A stretch of 46,244 bases of DNA from a virus. The first letter of the stretch is position 1, and each line of letters starts with the position of its first letter. The DNA lies in IMG/VR virus record IMGVR_UViG_3300009703_003370, positions 1 through 46,244 of that record. The stretch is one strand, 5' to 3'. A model generated the notes under the pieces. That model did not search any database and was not told the DNA's origin. It saw nothing but the letters and a program-made list of their open reading frames with translations. The position numbers and the translations under genes were made by a program. Of the stretch, positions 35,242 through 42,619 are shown piece after piece.

Positions 35242-35831
35242 ATCGCAAATTTTTTACATTTAGACCATTTATTGATGTTCTATTTTGCTGCCTACTTATT
35301 TTGGTGGCCATCTTATTTCTTTTGAAAACAGAAGAGGAAAAAACAAAGATGCGTCCGCCAAATGTTATTTATGAAGTTGTATTAACGTGGGACGCTAATA
35401 GCGCCGATGATTTAGATTTGTATGTTCAAGCGGCTTCTGGACATATAGCATGTTTTAACAGGAGAGAAGGGGGACAAGGCAGCTTGATAAGTTTAGATCA
35501 CGATGCCCTTGGGCGAAGGAATAATCAACTCCCAGAAGAAGCCGAAGGAGTAATTACTAAATTTCACGAGGAGGTGGTATCGTTTAGAGGAGTGCTAGAA
35601 GGAGAGAATGTCGTAAATGTTCACGTTTACAGAAAGGGGGATGATAAACCCACTAAAGCCACGGTAAAGCTTATAAGAATTAAGCCCTATAAAGAGGTCG
35701 TTGTTAAAGAGTTCGATTTTTCAGAAACGGGAGAGGAGAAAACCATGTTCAGGTTTAAGACCGATAAGCAAGGTAATGTTATAGATATAAATGAATTACC
35801 CAAAGTACTAACTAACCCTTTAGAAGAATGA
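35238..35831 (+). CDS. ExbD-like protein with DUF2135/YfaP-like periplasmic domain
   Basis: 197 residues. The N-terminus FRPFIDVLFCCLLILVAILF is an ExbD/TolR/MotB-like single helix with the conserved Asp (PFIDVLF) that carries protons in such stators. The rest is a beta-rich domain beginning YEVVLTWDANSADDLDLYVQ, close to the DUF2135/YfaP start, with a likely Ca-binding or carbohydrate-like fold. Paired with the ExbB-like gene two genes upstream. It could form a phage-encoded proton-driven motor or channel; function inferred only. Confidence 0.7.
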   Translation: MNRKFFTFRPFIDVLFCCLLILVAILFLLKTEEEKTKMRPPNVIYEVVLTWDANSADDLDLYVQAASGHIACFNRREGGQGSLISLDHDALGRRNNQLPEEAEGVITKFHEEVVSFRGVLEGENVVNVHVYRKGDDKPTKATVKLIRIKPYKEVVVKEFDFSETGEEKTMFRFKTDKQGNVIDINELPKVLTNPLEE

Positions 35832-36331
35832 TTTATGTATTATATGGACAACCAGCATCGGGCAAGACTACTCTAGGAGTTAAGCTCGCTAGACATTTAA
35901 ACACTCCATTCATTATCGACGGAGACGAGTTTAGGGAAATATTCGCTAATAAGAATTATGGTAAATTAGGGAGACAAGAAAACATTAGGAACGCAAACGC
36001 TGTTGCAACCTATTTAAATAAAAAGGGGCAACGGAATGATTGGTCGGCTATTTACTGTAAAGACGAAAGTGGAAACTCGATACAAGGTCGCCCAGTAAAA
36101 AAGGGGTCAGACGTAGTAGTGTGTTTAGTTAATCCTTATGCGGATTTACGAGGGGAGCTTTCAGCTTACAATGAGGGTCAAGTAACTCAGATATTTTTGA
36201 CATCAGAAAGGGAATTGAGAAAAGAATATCACGTAGAAGATTTTCAGATCGGTAATCCCGACCATTACCTTCCGACAGATTGCGAAATAGAAGAAAGCTG
36301 GAAACGGTTAAAAGATTTACTAGAACTTTAA
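35828..36331 (+). CDS. adenylylsulfate (APS) kinase-like protein
   Basis: 167 residues. P-loop IYVLYGQPASGKTTLGVKLA (residues 2-21), FIIDGDEFREIF (the DGD of CysC-type kinases), then YGKLGRQENIRNANAVATYL, matching the LGFS-x2-DR-x2-N-x2-R segment. A C-terminal ISVVC-like region (DVVVCLVNPYADLRGELSAY) follows. It would make PAPS from APS and ATP, the donor for the two sulfotransferases in the window. No ATP sulfurylase is seen. Overlaps the ExbD-like gene by 4 bases. Confidence 0.75.
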   Translation: MIYVLYGQPASGKTTLGVKLARHLNTPFIIDGDEFREIFANKNYGKLGRQENIRNANAVATYLNKKGQRNDWSAIYCKDESGNSIQGRPVKKGSDVVVCLVNPYADLRGELSAYNEGQVTQIFLTSERELRKEYHVEDFQIGNPDHYLPTDCEIEESWKRLKDLLEL

Positions 36332-36343
36332 TAATAAAAATAT

Positions 36344-36349
36344 TATAAT
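36344..36349 (+). promoter_or_regulatory. TATAAT element 5 bases before the 36355 start
   Basis: Consensus -10 with 5 bases to the ATG at 36355; no -35 seen at the right distance. Confidence 0.45.
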
Positions 36350-36354
36350 ATATA

Positions 36355-36930
36355 ATGAATGTTGCATTACCTATTCTACTATTGGTTATTGGAGGTCTCA
36401 CTTTTTGGCTTCTTGTAGAATCTACAGTTAAATATTATTTAAAAATAGCTTGTATTGCGTCATTCTGTCTGTTTACGGTTATTTTCTGGGGTTCTATTCA
36501 TTCATTTTTAGGCTGGGCGGCTTTGGAGGATGATATGCCCGAAAAAGTTCTAATTCACTGGACTATTATAAAAGAGCCCAACAAGGCTATAGAGTTTGAC
36601 GGTAGAATATATATACTTCTTGAATCAGCCAAGGGCGATGACAATAGCTTTTTAGCTAGACTTTTTGGATACAGGAAAGAAAAGATAGAGCCTAGACTAT
36701 TTGCGCTAGAATACTCTCGTTCGCTTCATGAAAAGCTAGAGGGTGCAAAAGGAAGACTTGCAAAAGGTCAGCCGGTACTCGGAGAATTGAAGAAGAAAAA
36801 AGGCGATAAGAAGGGGATAGGCTCAGGCGAAGAGAAGTCAGAAGGTAATGATGGTGAAGGCAGCGAATCTCAAGAGCAAGATTGGGAGTTCCATGAGCTT
36901 CAACCGTCTGATTTACACATAAAAGATTAA
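36355..36930 (+). CDS. phage membrane protein with C-terminal charged tail
   Basis: 191 residues. Two N-terminal helices (VALPILLLVIGGLTFWLLVE and IACIASFCLFTVIFWGSIHS), then a soluble domain with GWAALEDDMPEKVLIHWTII and KEPNKAIEFDGRIYILLES. The tail is a low-complexity Lys/Gly/Ser/Glu stretch. Similar proteins with this FW-x-S-x3-S-x2-GW pattern appear in marine phages. It lies next to the ExbB/ExbD-like genes and could be a third membrane component. Function unknown. Confidence 0.6.
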   Translation: MNVALPILLLVIGGLTFWLLVESTVKYYLKIACIASFCLFTVIFWGSIHSFLGWAALEDDMPEKVLIHWTIIKEPNKAIEFDGRIYILLESAKGDDNSFLARLFGYRKEKIEPRLFALEYSRSLHEKLEGAKGRLAKGQPVLGELKKKKGDKKGIGSGEEKSEGNDGEGSESQEQDWEFHELQPSDLHIKD

Positions 36931-37940
36931 TGAGAAAGCAAAAACCATTAGTGGCAGTAGTGGACTGGAAGCCCGAACCGCGCGGAGATAGAAAATGCGT
37001 GGTGGAGAAAGAGGCTTTGGGAAAATCTGCCAACGTAAAATATTTTCTTTGTGACAAACCTGAAGATTGGAAAGGGCAAGTGCTGAAAGCGGACGCGATT
37101 CTTCTGTGGCATAACGCTTCTATGCCTCAAGAGGTCATACATAAACTAGAGAAATGTCAATGTATCGTCCGTAATGGAACTGGCTATGATACAGTCGATC
37201 TTAATGCAGCTATCCATGCAGACATTCCGGTATATAATGTACCAGACTACGGCACAGATGAAGTAGCAGATCATAGCATCGCCTTAACTCTCGCTTTATG
37301 TAGGCAAATACTTCCTAATTGTGAGCATTGTAAAAATCTTGGGTGGGATGTTCAGGGGCGTAAAAACATAAGGCGATTTAGTAAAATGCATTTTGGCGTA
37401 GTCGGCTTAGGAAGAATAGGGACGTCAGTAGCATTGAAAGCTAAAGCTTTAGGTTTTAATGTCCACTTTTATGATCCTTATTTGTCCGACGGAACAGACA
37501 AATCATTGGGTATATCAAGATGTAAAACTCTTGACGAAATGCTTTTACATATGGATGTTATTTCAATCAATTGCCCCCTTACCGAAGAAACGCGTCACAT
37601 GATTACAAAGAAAGAAATAAGAAGAATGAGGAAAGACGCTTTCATTGTAAATACAGCTAGAGGGCCGATTATTAAAAAAGACGATTTGTTTCAATCACTG
37701 AGAAGTGGGCGCATAGCTGGGGCAGCGTTAGATGTAATCGAGGATGAGCCGCTCAAAACTAAAAGTGAAGGTAGCATTCCCAATCTAATTGTGACGCCTC
37801 ATTGCGGATTTTATAGTTTAGAATCTTTTTGGGAAATGAAGTATAAGGCTGCATCAACAGTCAAACAAGTATTAGAAGGTAAAGTTTTAGAAAATAACTG
37901 TGTTAATTATAAATTTTTACCGAGACATCTTATAAAATGA
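36930..37940 (+). CDS. D-isomer-specific 2-hydroxyacid dehydrogenase (CtBP-like)
   Basis: 336 residues. NAD-binding motif FGVVGLGRIGTSVALKAKAL, then VNTARGPIIKKDDLFQSLRS (catalytic Arg region), AALDVIEDEPLK (Glu) and IVTPHCGFYS (His). The substrate loop has RNGTGYDTVDLNAAIHADIP and PDYGTDEVADHSIALTLALC, close to the CtBP subgroup. It reduces 2-oxo acids with NADH. Physiological substrate not predictable. Shares the ATG/TAA base with neighbours in the operon. Confidence 0.88.
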   Translation: MRKQKPLVAVVDWKPEPRGDRKCVVEKEALGKSANVKYFLCDKPEDWKGQVLKADAILLWHNASMPQEVIHKLEKCQCIVRNGTGYDTVDLNAAIHADIPVYNVPDYGTDEVADHSIALTLALCRQILPNCEHCKNLGWDVQGRKNIRRFSKMHFGVVGLGRIGTSVALKAKALGFNVHFYDPYLSDGTDKSLGISRCKTLDEMLLHMDVISINCPLTEETRHMITKKEIRRMRKDAFIVNTARGPIIKKDDLFQSLRSGRIAGAALDVIEDEPLKTKSEGSIPNLIVTPHCGFYSLESFWEMKYKAASTVKQVLEGKVLENNCVNYKFLPRHLIK

Positions 37941-38200
37941 AAATTATTATATTAATAGCTACTCTTTATTTCGCTGGCTGTTGTTGTCCAACTTGCGAGT
38001 CAACTGTGTATTACAGTCCAAATGGTAAGCCATTTCCTACAAGATGGGGTAGTCCCCCAGAGATAGAAACTAAAGACTACCGCCCCCTGCCTTATGGCTA
38101 CGGACATGGAAGCAGCACTCTTCATAACTGGATTATTAAGAATAGAGAATTAGATTTACAGAGTAGATGGAATAATTTACCAAAGACCGGAGGACTATGA
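37937..38200 (+). CDS. small lipoprotein
   Basis: 87 residues. Signal KIIILIATLYFAGC with lipobox YFAGC; Cys15 is likely lipidated, and CCCPTC follows. The mature part is Pro/Tyr/Gly-rich (YYSPNGKPFPTRWGSPPEIE). Overlaps both neighbours by 4 bases. Probably acts on the same side of the membrane as the DUF1501 protein that follows. Function unknown. Confidence 0.6.
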   Translation: MKIIILIATLYFAGCCCPTCESTVYYSPNGKPFPTRWGSPPEIETKDYRPLPYGYGHGSSTLHNWIIKNRELDLQSRWNNLPKTGGL

Positions 38201-39462
38201 ACAGAAGAGAATTTATTGAGATCGGCGCGGTAAGCGCGTTTGGAGTTAGTGTTCTAGATTTAGAGGGCGCTAAACATATTTGGAATCCTTCTAAAGAAGG
38301 TAAAGCTAAGAATATTATTAATATTTATTTACCGGGGGGTATGGCTCATCAAGAATCTTGGGACCCAAAATATTTGGCCGCCCAAGAGTATAGAGGCCCA
38401 CTTGGTACAGTTAAAACTAACACGGGCGAAAGATTTTCAGAGAATTTAAAACATACAGCAAAAGTTGCAGATAAAATTACAGTCATTCGTTCTATGACTC
38501 ATGGCGAAGCCGCACATGAGCGAGGAACACATAACATGATGACTGGGTGGCGTCCCTCTCCTGCTCTCACGTATCCTTCAATCGGCAGTGTCGTATCGAA
38601 GGAGTTTGGGAGCCGTAAGGACTTGCCACCGTATGTTGCAATTCCAACCCCGTCTCGGAGCAGCGGCGCGGGGTATTTGAGTTTTAAATATGGGCCGTTT
38701 GGCCTAGGGTCGAATCCAGAAAGCCCTAATTTCTCCGTTAGAGACTTGAGCTTACCAAGTGGCTTGACGGCAGAAAGATTTGCAGAACGTAAAAAGATGC
38801 GTTCGATTGTTGATAATCGTTTTTCCAAGCTAGAGAAGAATGACCAGTTAGATGCTATGGACTCTTTCTATCTCAAGGCGTACGATTTAATTAGCTCGCC
38901 AGACGCAAGGGCCGCTTTTGAAATAGATAAAGAGCCAACCAAAGTAAGAGAGGCTTACGGCATGAATGCTGCTGGGCAAAGATTTTTGATGGCTCGTAGA
39001 TTAGTAGAGGCGGGAGTAAGGTTCGTTTCACTTACTTATGGGGGCTGGGATCACCACAGCAACATAGAAAATAACATGAATCGTCAGCTTGAGCCGTTCG
39101 ATAAAGCTTACGCCACACTCATTACTGATCTGCACGAGAGAGGGATGTTGGATGACACACTAGTTTTAGTTACTACTGAATTTGGACGCACTCCAAAAAT
39201 TAATAGCAATGCTGGTCGAGACCATTGGCCACAAGTATTTAGTATTGCTATGGCTGGTGGAGGCGTCAAAGGGGGCTACGTTCATGGCACCTCCGATCCA
39301 ACGGGGTCTTTTCCAGAAGATGACCCGTTTACTGTTGATAACTATGCCGCTACTGTATTTAGCTTGATTGGCATCGACCCAAGGAAAGAATTAATGGCTG
39401 ATGGTGGCAGACCTATTAGAATCGTAAATAATAACGTTATTGAACCAAAGGTATTAAAATGA
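38197..39462 (+). CDS. DUF1501 protein with twin-arginine-like signal
   Basis: 421 residues. N-terminus MNRREFIEIGAVSAFGVSVL looks like a Tat signal (R-R-x-F). The body carries the alkaline-phosphatase-like DUF1501 pattern: INIYLPGGMAHQESWDPK, SMTHGEAAHERGTHNMMTGW, RFVSLTYGGWDHHSN and LVLVTTEFGRTPKINSNAGR, then DHWPQVFSIAMAGGGVKGGY. His/Asp metal-site residues are retained. It is exported folded through Tat. DUF1501 proteins are numerous in Planctomycetes and Verrucomicrobia. Substrate unknown (possibly sulfate or phosphate esters). The sharpest host clue in the window. Confidence 0.85.
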   Translation: MNRREFIEIGAVSAFGVSVLDLEGAKHIWNPSKEGKAKNIINIYLPGGMAHQESWDPKYLAAQEYRGPLGTVKTNTGERFSENLKHTAKVADKITVIRSMTHGEAAHERGTHNMMTGWRPSPALTYPSIGSVVSKEFGSRKDLPPYVAIPTPSRSSGAGYLSFKYGPFGLGSNPESPNFSVRDLSLPSGLTAERFAERKKMRSIVDNRFSKLEKNDQLDAMDSFYLKAYDLISSPDARAAFEIDKEPTKVREAYGMNAAGQRFLMARRLVEAGVRFVSLTYGGWDHHSNIENNMNRQLEPFDKAYATLITDLHERGMLDDTLVLVTTEFGRTPKINSNAGRDHWPQVFSIAMAGGGVKGGYVHGTSDPTGSFPEDDPFTVDNYAATVFSLIGIDPRKELMADGGRPIRIVNNNVIEPKVLK

Positions 39463-39632
39463 AAGAAGAAAGCAAATCATGGGTAGCGGTAGTCTATGAT
39501 GGACATGATAAGATAAATTCGAGGTTATTTCGAGGAAACGAAGAGGAAATAGTTCGAATTGATGCAAAAAAATGGGCCACTAAGTTATACGGAGAAAAAG
39601 TGGATTGGTCACTCCACCAAGTAAATAAATAA
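39459..39632 (+). CDS. 57-aa small protein
   Basis: ATG 39459 overlaps the DUF1501 stop (ATGA). MKEESKSWVAVVYDGHDKIN, then RLFRGNEEEIVRIDAKKWAT and DWSLHQVNK. A compact alpha/beta sequence without motif. Stop one base before the next ATG. Function unknown. Confidence 0.5.
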   Translation: MKEESKSWVAVVYDGHDKINSRLFRGNEEEIVRIDAKKWATKLYGEKVDWSLHQVNK

Positions 39633-39633
39633 A

Positions 39634-40134
39634 ATGAAAGATAATTATACATTAATACCAGCTTGGTTTTGGGTCACAATGGCAATTCTGCTTGGTGTAG
39701 CATTGTCAAATGCGTGCATGGCCCAACAAGCGAGGCCAACGTATAATCCGTTTAATAATAATATGATGCCCTTTTATGGTGGTAATCAATTTATGATGCC
39801 GAACCAAGGTTTTCAGTTCCCAAATAACACAAATCACCCTTTAAATTTTCATCGACCAAACAATTTTACATTTGGCCGTCCAAATGTAAACCCTAGTTAC
39901 CAACAACAATTCTTGCCACAGAATCAGCCTCAATATTTTCCACAACAAAATAACTGGCAACAACCGCAGCAGCAACAGCCTCAAGTGCAACCGCAACAAC
40001 CAGCGCCATTACCAACGCCCTTGTTTACTCGCAGATTTCATTTAAATAATGGGTATCTGTTTGGTAGACCTACCCTATGGTACGACCCAAAAAGTAATAA
40101 GATGCAGCCTTGGACTAGAAAAAATCTGAGATAA
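39634..40134 (+). CDS. exported Asn/Gln/Pro-rich low-complexity protein
   Basis: 166 residues. Signal peptide (FWVTMAILLGVALSNACMAQ, about residues 12-31) then a long stretch of Asn, Gln, Pro and Phe (PFYGGNQFMMPNQGFQFPNN; QPQQQQPQVQPQQPAPLPTP). The C-terminal segment has TRRFHLNNGYLFGRPTLWYD. Probably secreted or surface-displayed, largely disordered. Function unknown. Confidence 0.6.
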   Translation: MKDNYTLIPAWFWVTMAILLGVALSNACMAQQARPTYNPFNNNMMPFYGGNQFMMPNQGFQFPNNTNHPLNFHRPNNFTFGRPNVNPSYQQQFLPQNQPQYFPQQNNWQQPQQQQPQVQPQQPAPLPTPLFTRRFHLNNGYLFGRPTLWYDPKSNKMQPWTRKNLR

Positions 40135-40140
40135 TAGATC

Positions 40141-40170
40141 TTGACAAAGTTAGCAATAGAATGCTAGAAT
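40141..40170 (+). promoter_or_regulatory. strong sigma70-like promoter, leaderless architecture
   Basis: TTGACA, 18-base spacer, TAGAAT, then 10 bases to the ATG at 40181 (7 to an in-frame TTG at 40178). Confidence 0.7.
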
Positions 40171-40180
40171 AGTTTCGTTG

Positions 40181-40447
40181 ATGAAGGCTAAATTTCCAGA
40201 AGGCTACGGAGAGTACAACGAGTACGATTTCGATAATAGAATTAGCTACGAAGAAGATTCTGACTCAATGTATATTTATGTAGCTCCACCACAAGGACAA
40301 GTTGGTGCGGTTATGGTTTATAATGAAGATGGATGCATGGTATCAATAGACACGGACGAAGTAAATACTCAAGTAGGTATTGAGATAATTGGCGTGTCTA
40401 AATTGATGGACAAATTTAATTTAAAGAATATAATAAAAAATAATTAA
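40181..40447 (+). CDS. DUF2283-like small protein
   Basis: 88 residues. NRISYEEDSDSMYIYVAPPQ followed by VMVYNEDGCMVSIDTDEVNT and VGIEIIGVSKLMDKF resembles DUF2283 (Y-x-x-E-x-D-x-x-Y-I... VGIEIL-x-A-S). A small beta-sheet domain of unknown function. Single-gene unit before tRNA-Ile. Confidence 0.55.
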   Translation: MKAKFPEGYGEYNEYDFDNRISYEEDSDSMYIYVAPPQGQVGAVMVYNEDGCMVSIDTDEVNTQVGIEIIGVSKLMDKFNLKNIIKNN

Positions 40448-40455
40448 ACGCTCTA

Positions 40456-40532
40456 GCTCCGGTAGCTCAAGGGGTTAGAGCACGTGCCTTATAAGCGCGA
40501 GGTTGTGGGTTCGATGCCCACTCGGAGTACCA
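40456..40532 (+). tRNA. tRNA-Ile (anticodon UAU)
   Basis: 77 bases. Acceptor GCTCCGG pairs with TCGGAGT with two G-U. Anticodon loop CTTATAA contains UAU, T-loop TTCGATG, CCA encoded. Reads AUA, frequent here and usually rare in GC-richer hosts. Confidence 0.88.
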
Positions 40533-40553
40533 ATTTAAAAAAGATGTGGAACA

Positions 40554-40829
40554 ATGAAAAAATATAAAGGAGTACCCCTTAACGACAATAACTTTGAAAA
40601 AGTTATGGCCAGTGATTTTCCGAGAGTTTATATACATGATATGAAAGATAATCCAGACGATACCTGCTCTATGGAAATTTCTACCAATAAGGCTTTTGAC
40701 GAACTCTTTAAGAAAGAAAAAAAACGTAAGCGAGTTAGCAATAAAGGAATACAAGAGTTTTTTATAGAGCTACTTGAAAAGGGTATAGCTAAAGAAGATG
40801 GGTATGATATTCGGACATTAAAGAAATAA
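40554..40829 (+). CDS. 91-aa protein, unknown
   Basis: MKKYKGVPLNDNNFEKVMAS, then a basic helix (FKKEKKRKRVSNKGIQEFFI) and GIAKEDGYDIRTLKK. Possibly nucleic-acid binding. It follows tRNA-Ile by 21 bases. Function unknown. Confidence 0.5.
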   Translation: MKKYKGVPLNDNNFEKVMASDFPRVYIHDMKDNPDDTCSMEISTNKAFDELFKKEKKRKRVSNKGIQEFFIELLEKGIAKEDGYDIRTLKK

Positions 40830-40830
40830 A

Positions 40831-41004
40831 ATGGCAACTGGAATAATAGATGGAATAGTCGGGACTCCCGTTAAGGTGGAAGTTAATCCCGATATTGAAA
40901 TAGTAACGCCTCCAGAAGTTACAGAAGCTTTACTTTGGATCAAGTGGACTTTAATCGTAATCGCTGTATTATTGTTGATAAAGCTGATTAAAGGGGATAA
41001 ATAG
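40831..41004 (+). CDS. 57-aa tail-anchored membrane protein
   Basis: MATGIIDGIVGTPVKVEVNP, then LLWIKWTLIVIAVLLLIKLI near the C-terminus as a single membrane helix with a short basic end. Stop at 41004; the next gene starts 5 bases later. Function unknown. Confidence 0.5.
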   Translation: MATGIIDGIVGTPVKVEVNPDIEIVTPPEVTEALLWIKWTLIVIAVLLLIKLIKGDK

Positions 41005-41009
41005 ACCTA

Positions 41010-41204
41010 ATGTTCAAAAGGCTTTGGTTGATTTGGTCAAGGACGGTAGATCATCGCATCGGTAAAACTGACGATGACGCGCCAGATATTCCTATTCTAA
41101 AGAATAAAGATGCAAATGTTTCTTTGCTAATCAGAACTATAATCGTTATAATAAATATAATCACTTGTTTTTTTATTATCGCAAATGCAATAAGACATTG
41201 GTGA
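41010..41204 (+). CDS. 64-aa membrane protein
   Basis: MFKRLWLIWSRTVDHRIGKT, a polar middle, then LLIRTIIVIINIITCFFIIA as a membrane helix. Its stop lies 1 base before the sulfotransferase ATG. Function unknown. Confidence 0.5.
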   Translation: MFKRLWLIWSRTVDHRIGKTDDDAPDIPILKNKDANVSLLIRTIIVIINIITCFFIIANAIRHW

Positions 41205-41205
41205 A

Positions 41206-41793
41206 ATGACAAAAGAATTTGTATTTATACACGTTCCTAGATGTGGTGGCGGATCGGTTGCAGAAGCAACAACTGGCCTTGGTGGCAAGTACGACCCCGT
41301 GAATCGGGACACAGATAAAAATCGTGAATATTTTTATGAAGGACACAGAAATTCAGACCTTCTGGAGGGAGCCTTCTCGTTTTCTTTCATTAGGAATCCT
41401 TTAGATAGACTTATTTCTGCATATCACTGCCCTTGGGTCAACAAAAGGCAATATGCTAATTTGGAAGATTTCATTATTAAATTTGTATTGAGTGAGGAAG
41501 ACCACAGCTTCTTTGAGTGGAGCCACGTTATGCCCTTTACCGATCCCAGAATGAAGCTTGTAGACAATAGGGGAAATGAAAGGGTGGACTTTATCGGAAC
41601 TCAGGAAAATCTTCAAGAGGGTTTCAATTCTGTTTTAAGAATTTTAAACCTACCACAAACAAATTTAATAAATAAGCATAAAAGTGAGCGAAAAGAGAGC
41701 TTTGATTACTATTATAATTATAGCACCAAACAAATGGCTGAATCTTTCTATGAGGAAGATATAAAATTTTTTAAAAAAATAAATGATAGATAA
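41206..41793 (+). CDS. sulfotransferase (second copy, carbohydrate type)
   Basis: 195 residues. PAPS loop EFVFIHVPRCGGGSVAEATT (the FIHVPKxGGTS variant) and 3'-phosphate site FSFIRNPLDRLISAYHCPWV. The C-terminal RILNLPQTNLINKHKSERKE and SFYEEDIKFFKKI are typical of family 2. It shares motifs with the enzyme at 14568 but only weak overall similarity. It overlaps the GT25 gene by 11 bases, so sulfation and glycosylation are probably coordinated. Confidence 0.8.
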   Translation: MTKEFVFIHVPRCGGGSVAEATTGLGGKYDPVNRDTDKNREYFYEGHRNSDLLEGAFSFSFIRNPLDRLISAYHCPWVNKRQYANLEDFIIKFVLSEEDHSFFEWSHVMPFTDPRMKLVDNRGNERVDFIGTQENLQEGFNSVLRILNLPQTNLINKHKSERKESFDYYYNYSTKQMAESFYEEDIKFFKKINDR

Positions 41794-42577
41794 AATAATA
41801 TATATAAATTTAAAAGAGAGGACAGACAGGAAAGATTATACTGAAGCCCAGTTGAATCCTCTTGGGCTTGAATACGAGCGTTTTGAGGCCGTAAAGCCCT
41901 CTCTAAGCGATTTAATTCCAGAAGATGGGAAATACCACAGCTTTTACCAGAAGAGCCAAATAAGGGAAGCTAGGTACTCGATTTATGATTTTCTTAAAAA
42001 GCCAAGGATTGAATTCGGTGGGCCAGATTTTCGAAAATACCTCTTGGGCACGATGGGTTGCTATCTTTCTCATTACAAAATACATCAGATGGCAAAAGCA
42101 AATAATTGGGGAAACTATTTGATATTAGAGGACGATGTTAAAATGAAAGAAGAGTCTATTCCTGAGCTTGAGCAAGCCATAAATCGGGGGTGGTTTGGCG
42201 AGGATTGGGACATCGTAAGGAGCAGTTGGTTGAGTAATGGGGAAATGGGATTAAAATATGATTATAGTCACCCCATGTCAAATTCTTATACAGATAGTTG
42301 TGAGAAAAAGATAACAAAAAAAATGAAGTTTTACATAGATTATTATTCACCTCAAAAGATAAGCGAGTTTTCTGCTTATGTATCTGCGGTTTATGGGGGA
42401 ACTCATTTTCAATTAATTAAGGGTTCTAGCTCTGGTAAAATATTAAATTATTTAGACAGCGAGGTGGTTATACCTATTGACGCCCTGTACTCTACCCATA
42501 AGCTTCAATCGTATGAATTTAGATCTAAAGTATTACGAGAAAGAAGTTTCAATAGTGATATACATCCCACTCATTAA
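41783..42577 (+). CDS. glycosyltransferase family 25 (LPS-type) protein
   Basis: 264 residues. Family landmarks: IIYINLKERTDRKDYTEAQL, GTMGCYLSHYKIHQMAKANN, YLILEDDVKMKEESIPELEQ (the ED-D metal motif), AVYGGTHFQLIKG and PIDALYSTHKLQSYEF. GT25 enzymes add hexoses to LPS or collagen. It lacks a signal peptide and would act in the cytoplasm on a lipid-linked or protein acceptor. Paired with the sulfotransferase upstream. Confidence 0.82.
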   Translation: MIDKIIYINLKERTDRKDYTEAQLNPLGLEYERFEAVKPSLSDLIPEDGKYHSFYQKSQIREARYSIYDFLKKPRIEFGGPDFRKYLLGTMGCYLSHYKIHQMAKANNWGNYLILEDDVKMKEESIPELEQAINRGWFGEDWDIVRSSWLSNGEMGLKYDYSHPMSNSYTDSCEKKITKKMKFYIDYYSPQKISEFSAYVSAVYGGTHFQLIKGSSSGKILNYLDSEVVIPIDALYSTHKLQSYEFRSKVLRERSFNSDIHPTH

Positions 42578-42579
42578 GC

Positions 42580-42609
42580 TTGACAGGCTCAACATTTTTA
42601 TGCTATCAT
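42580..42609 (+). promoter_or_regulatory. strong sigma70-like promoter, leaderless architecture
   Basis: TTGACA, 18-base spacer, TATCAT, then 10 bases to the ATG at 42620. Confidence 0.7.
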
Positions 42610-42619
42610 AAGGGATAAA

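Noticed and set aside
34233-35831. Zorya-type defence system
   Set aside because: The ExbB-like protein is short and the partner lacks an OmpA-like domain; no ZorC, ZorD or ZorE-like gene is present.
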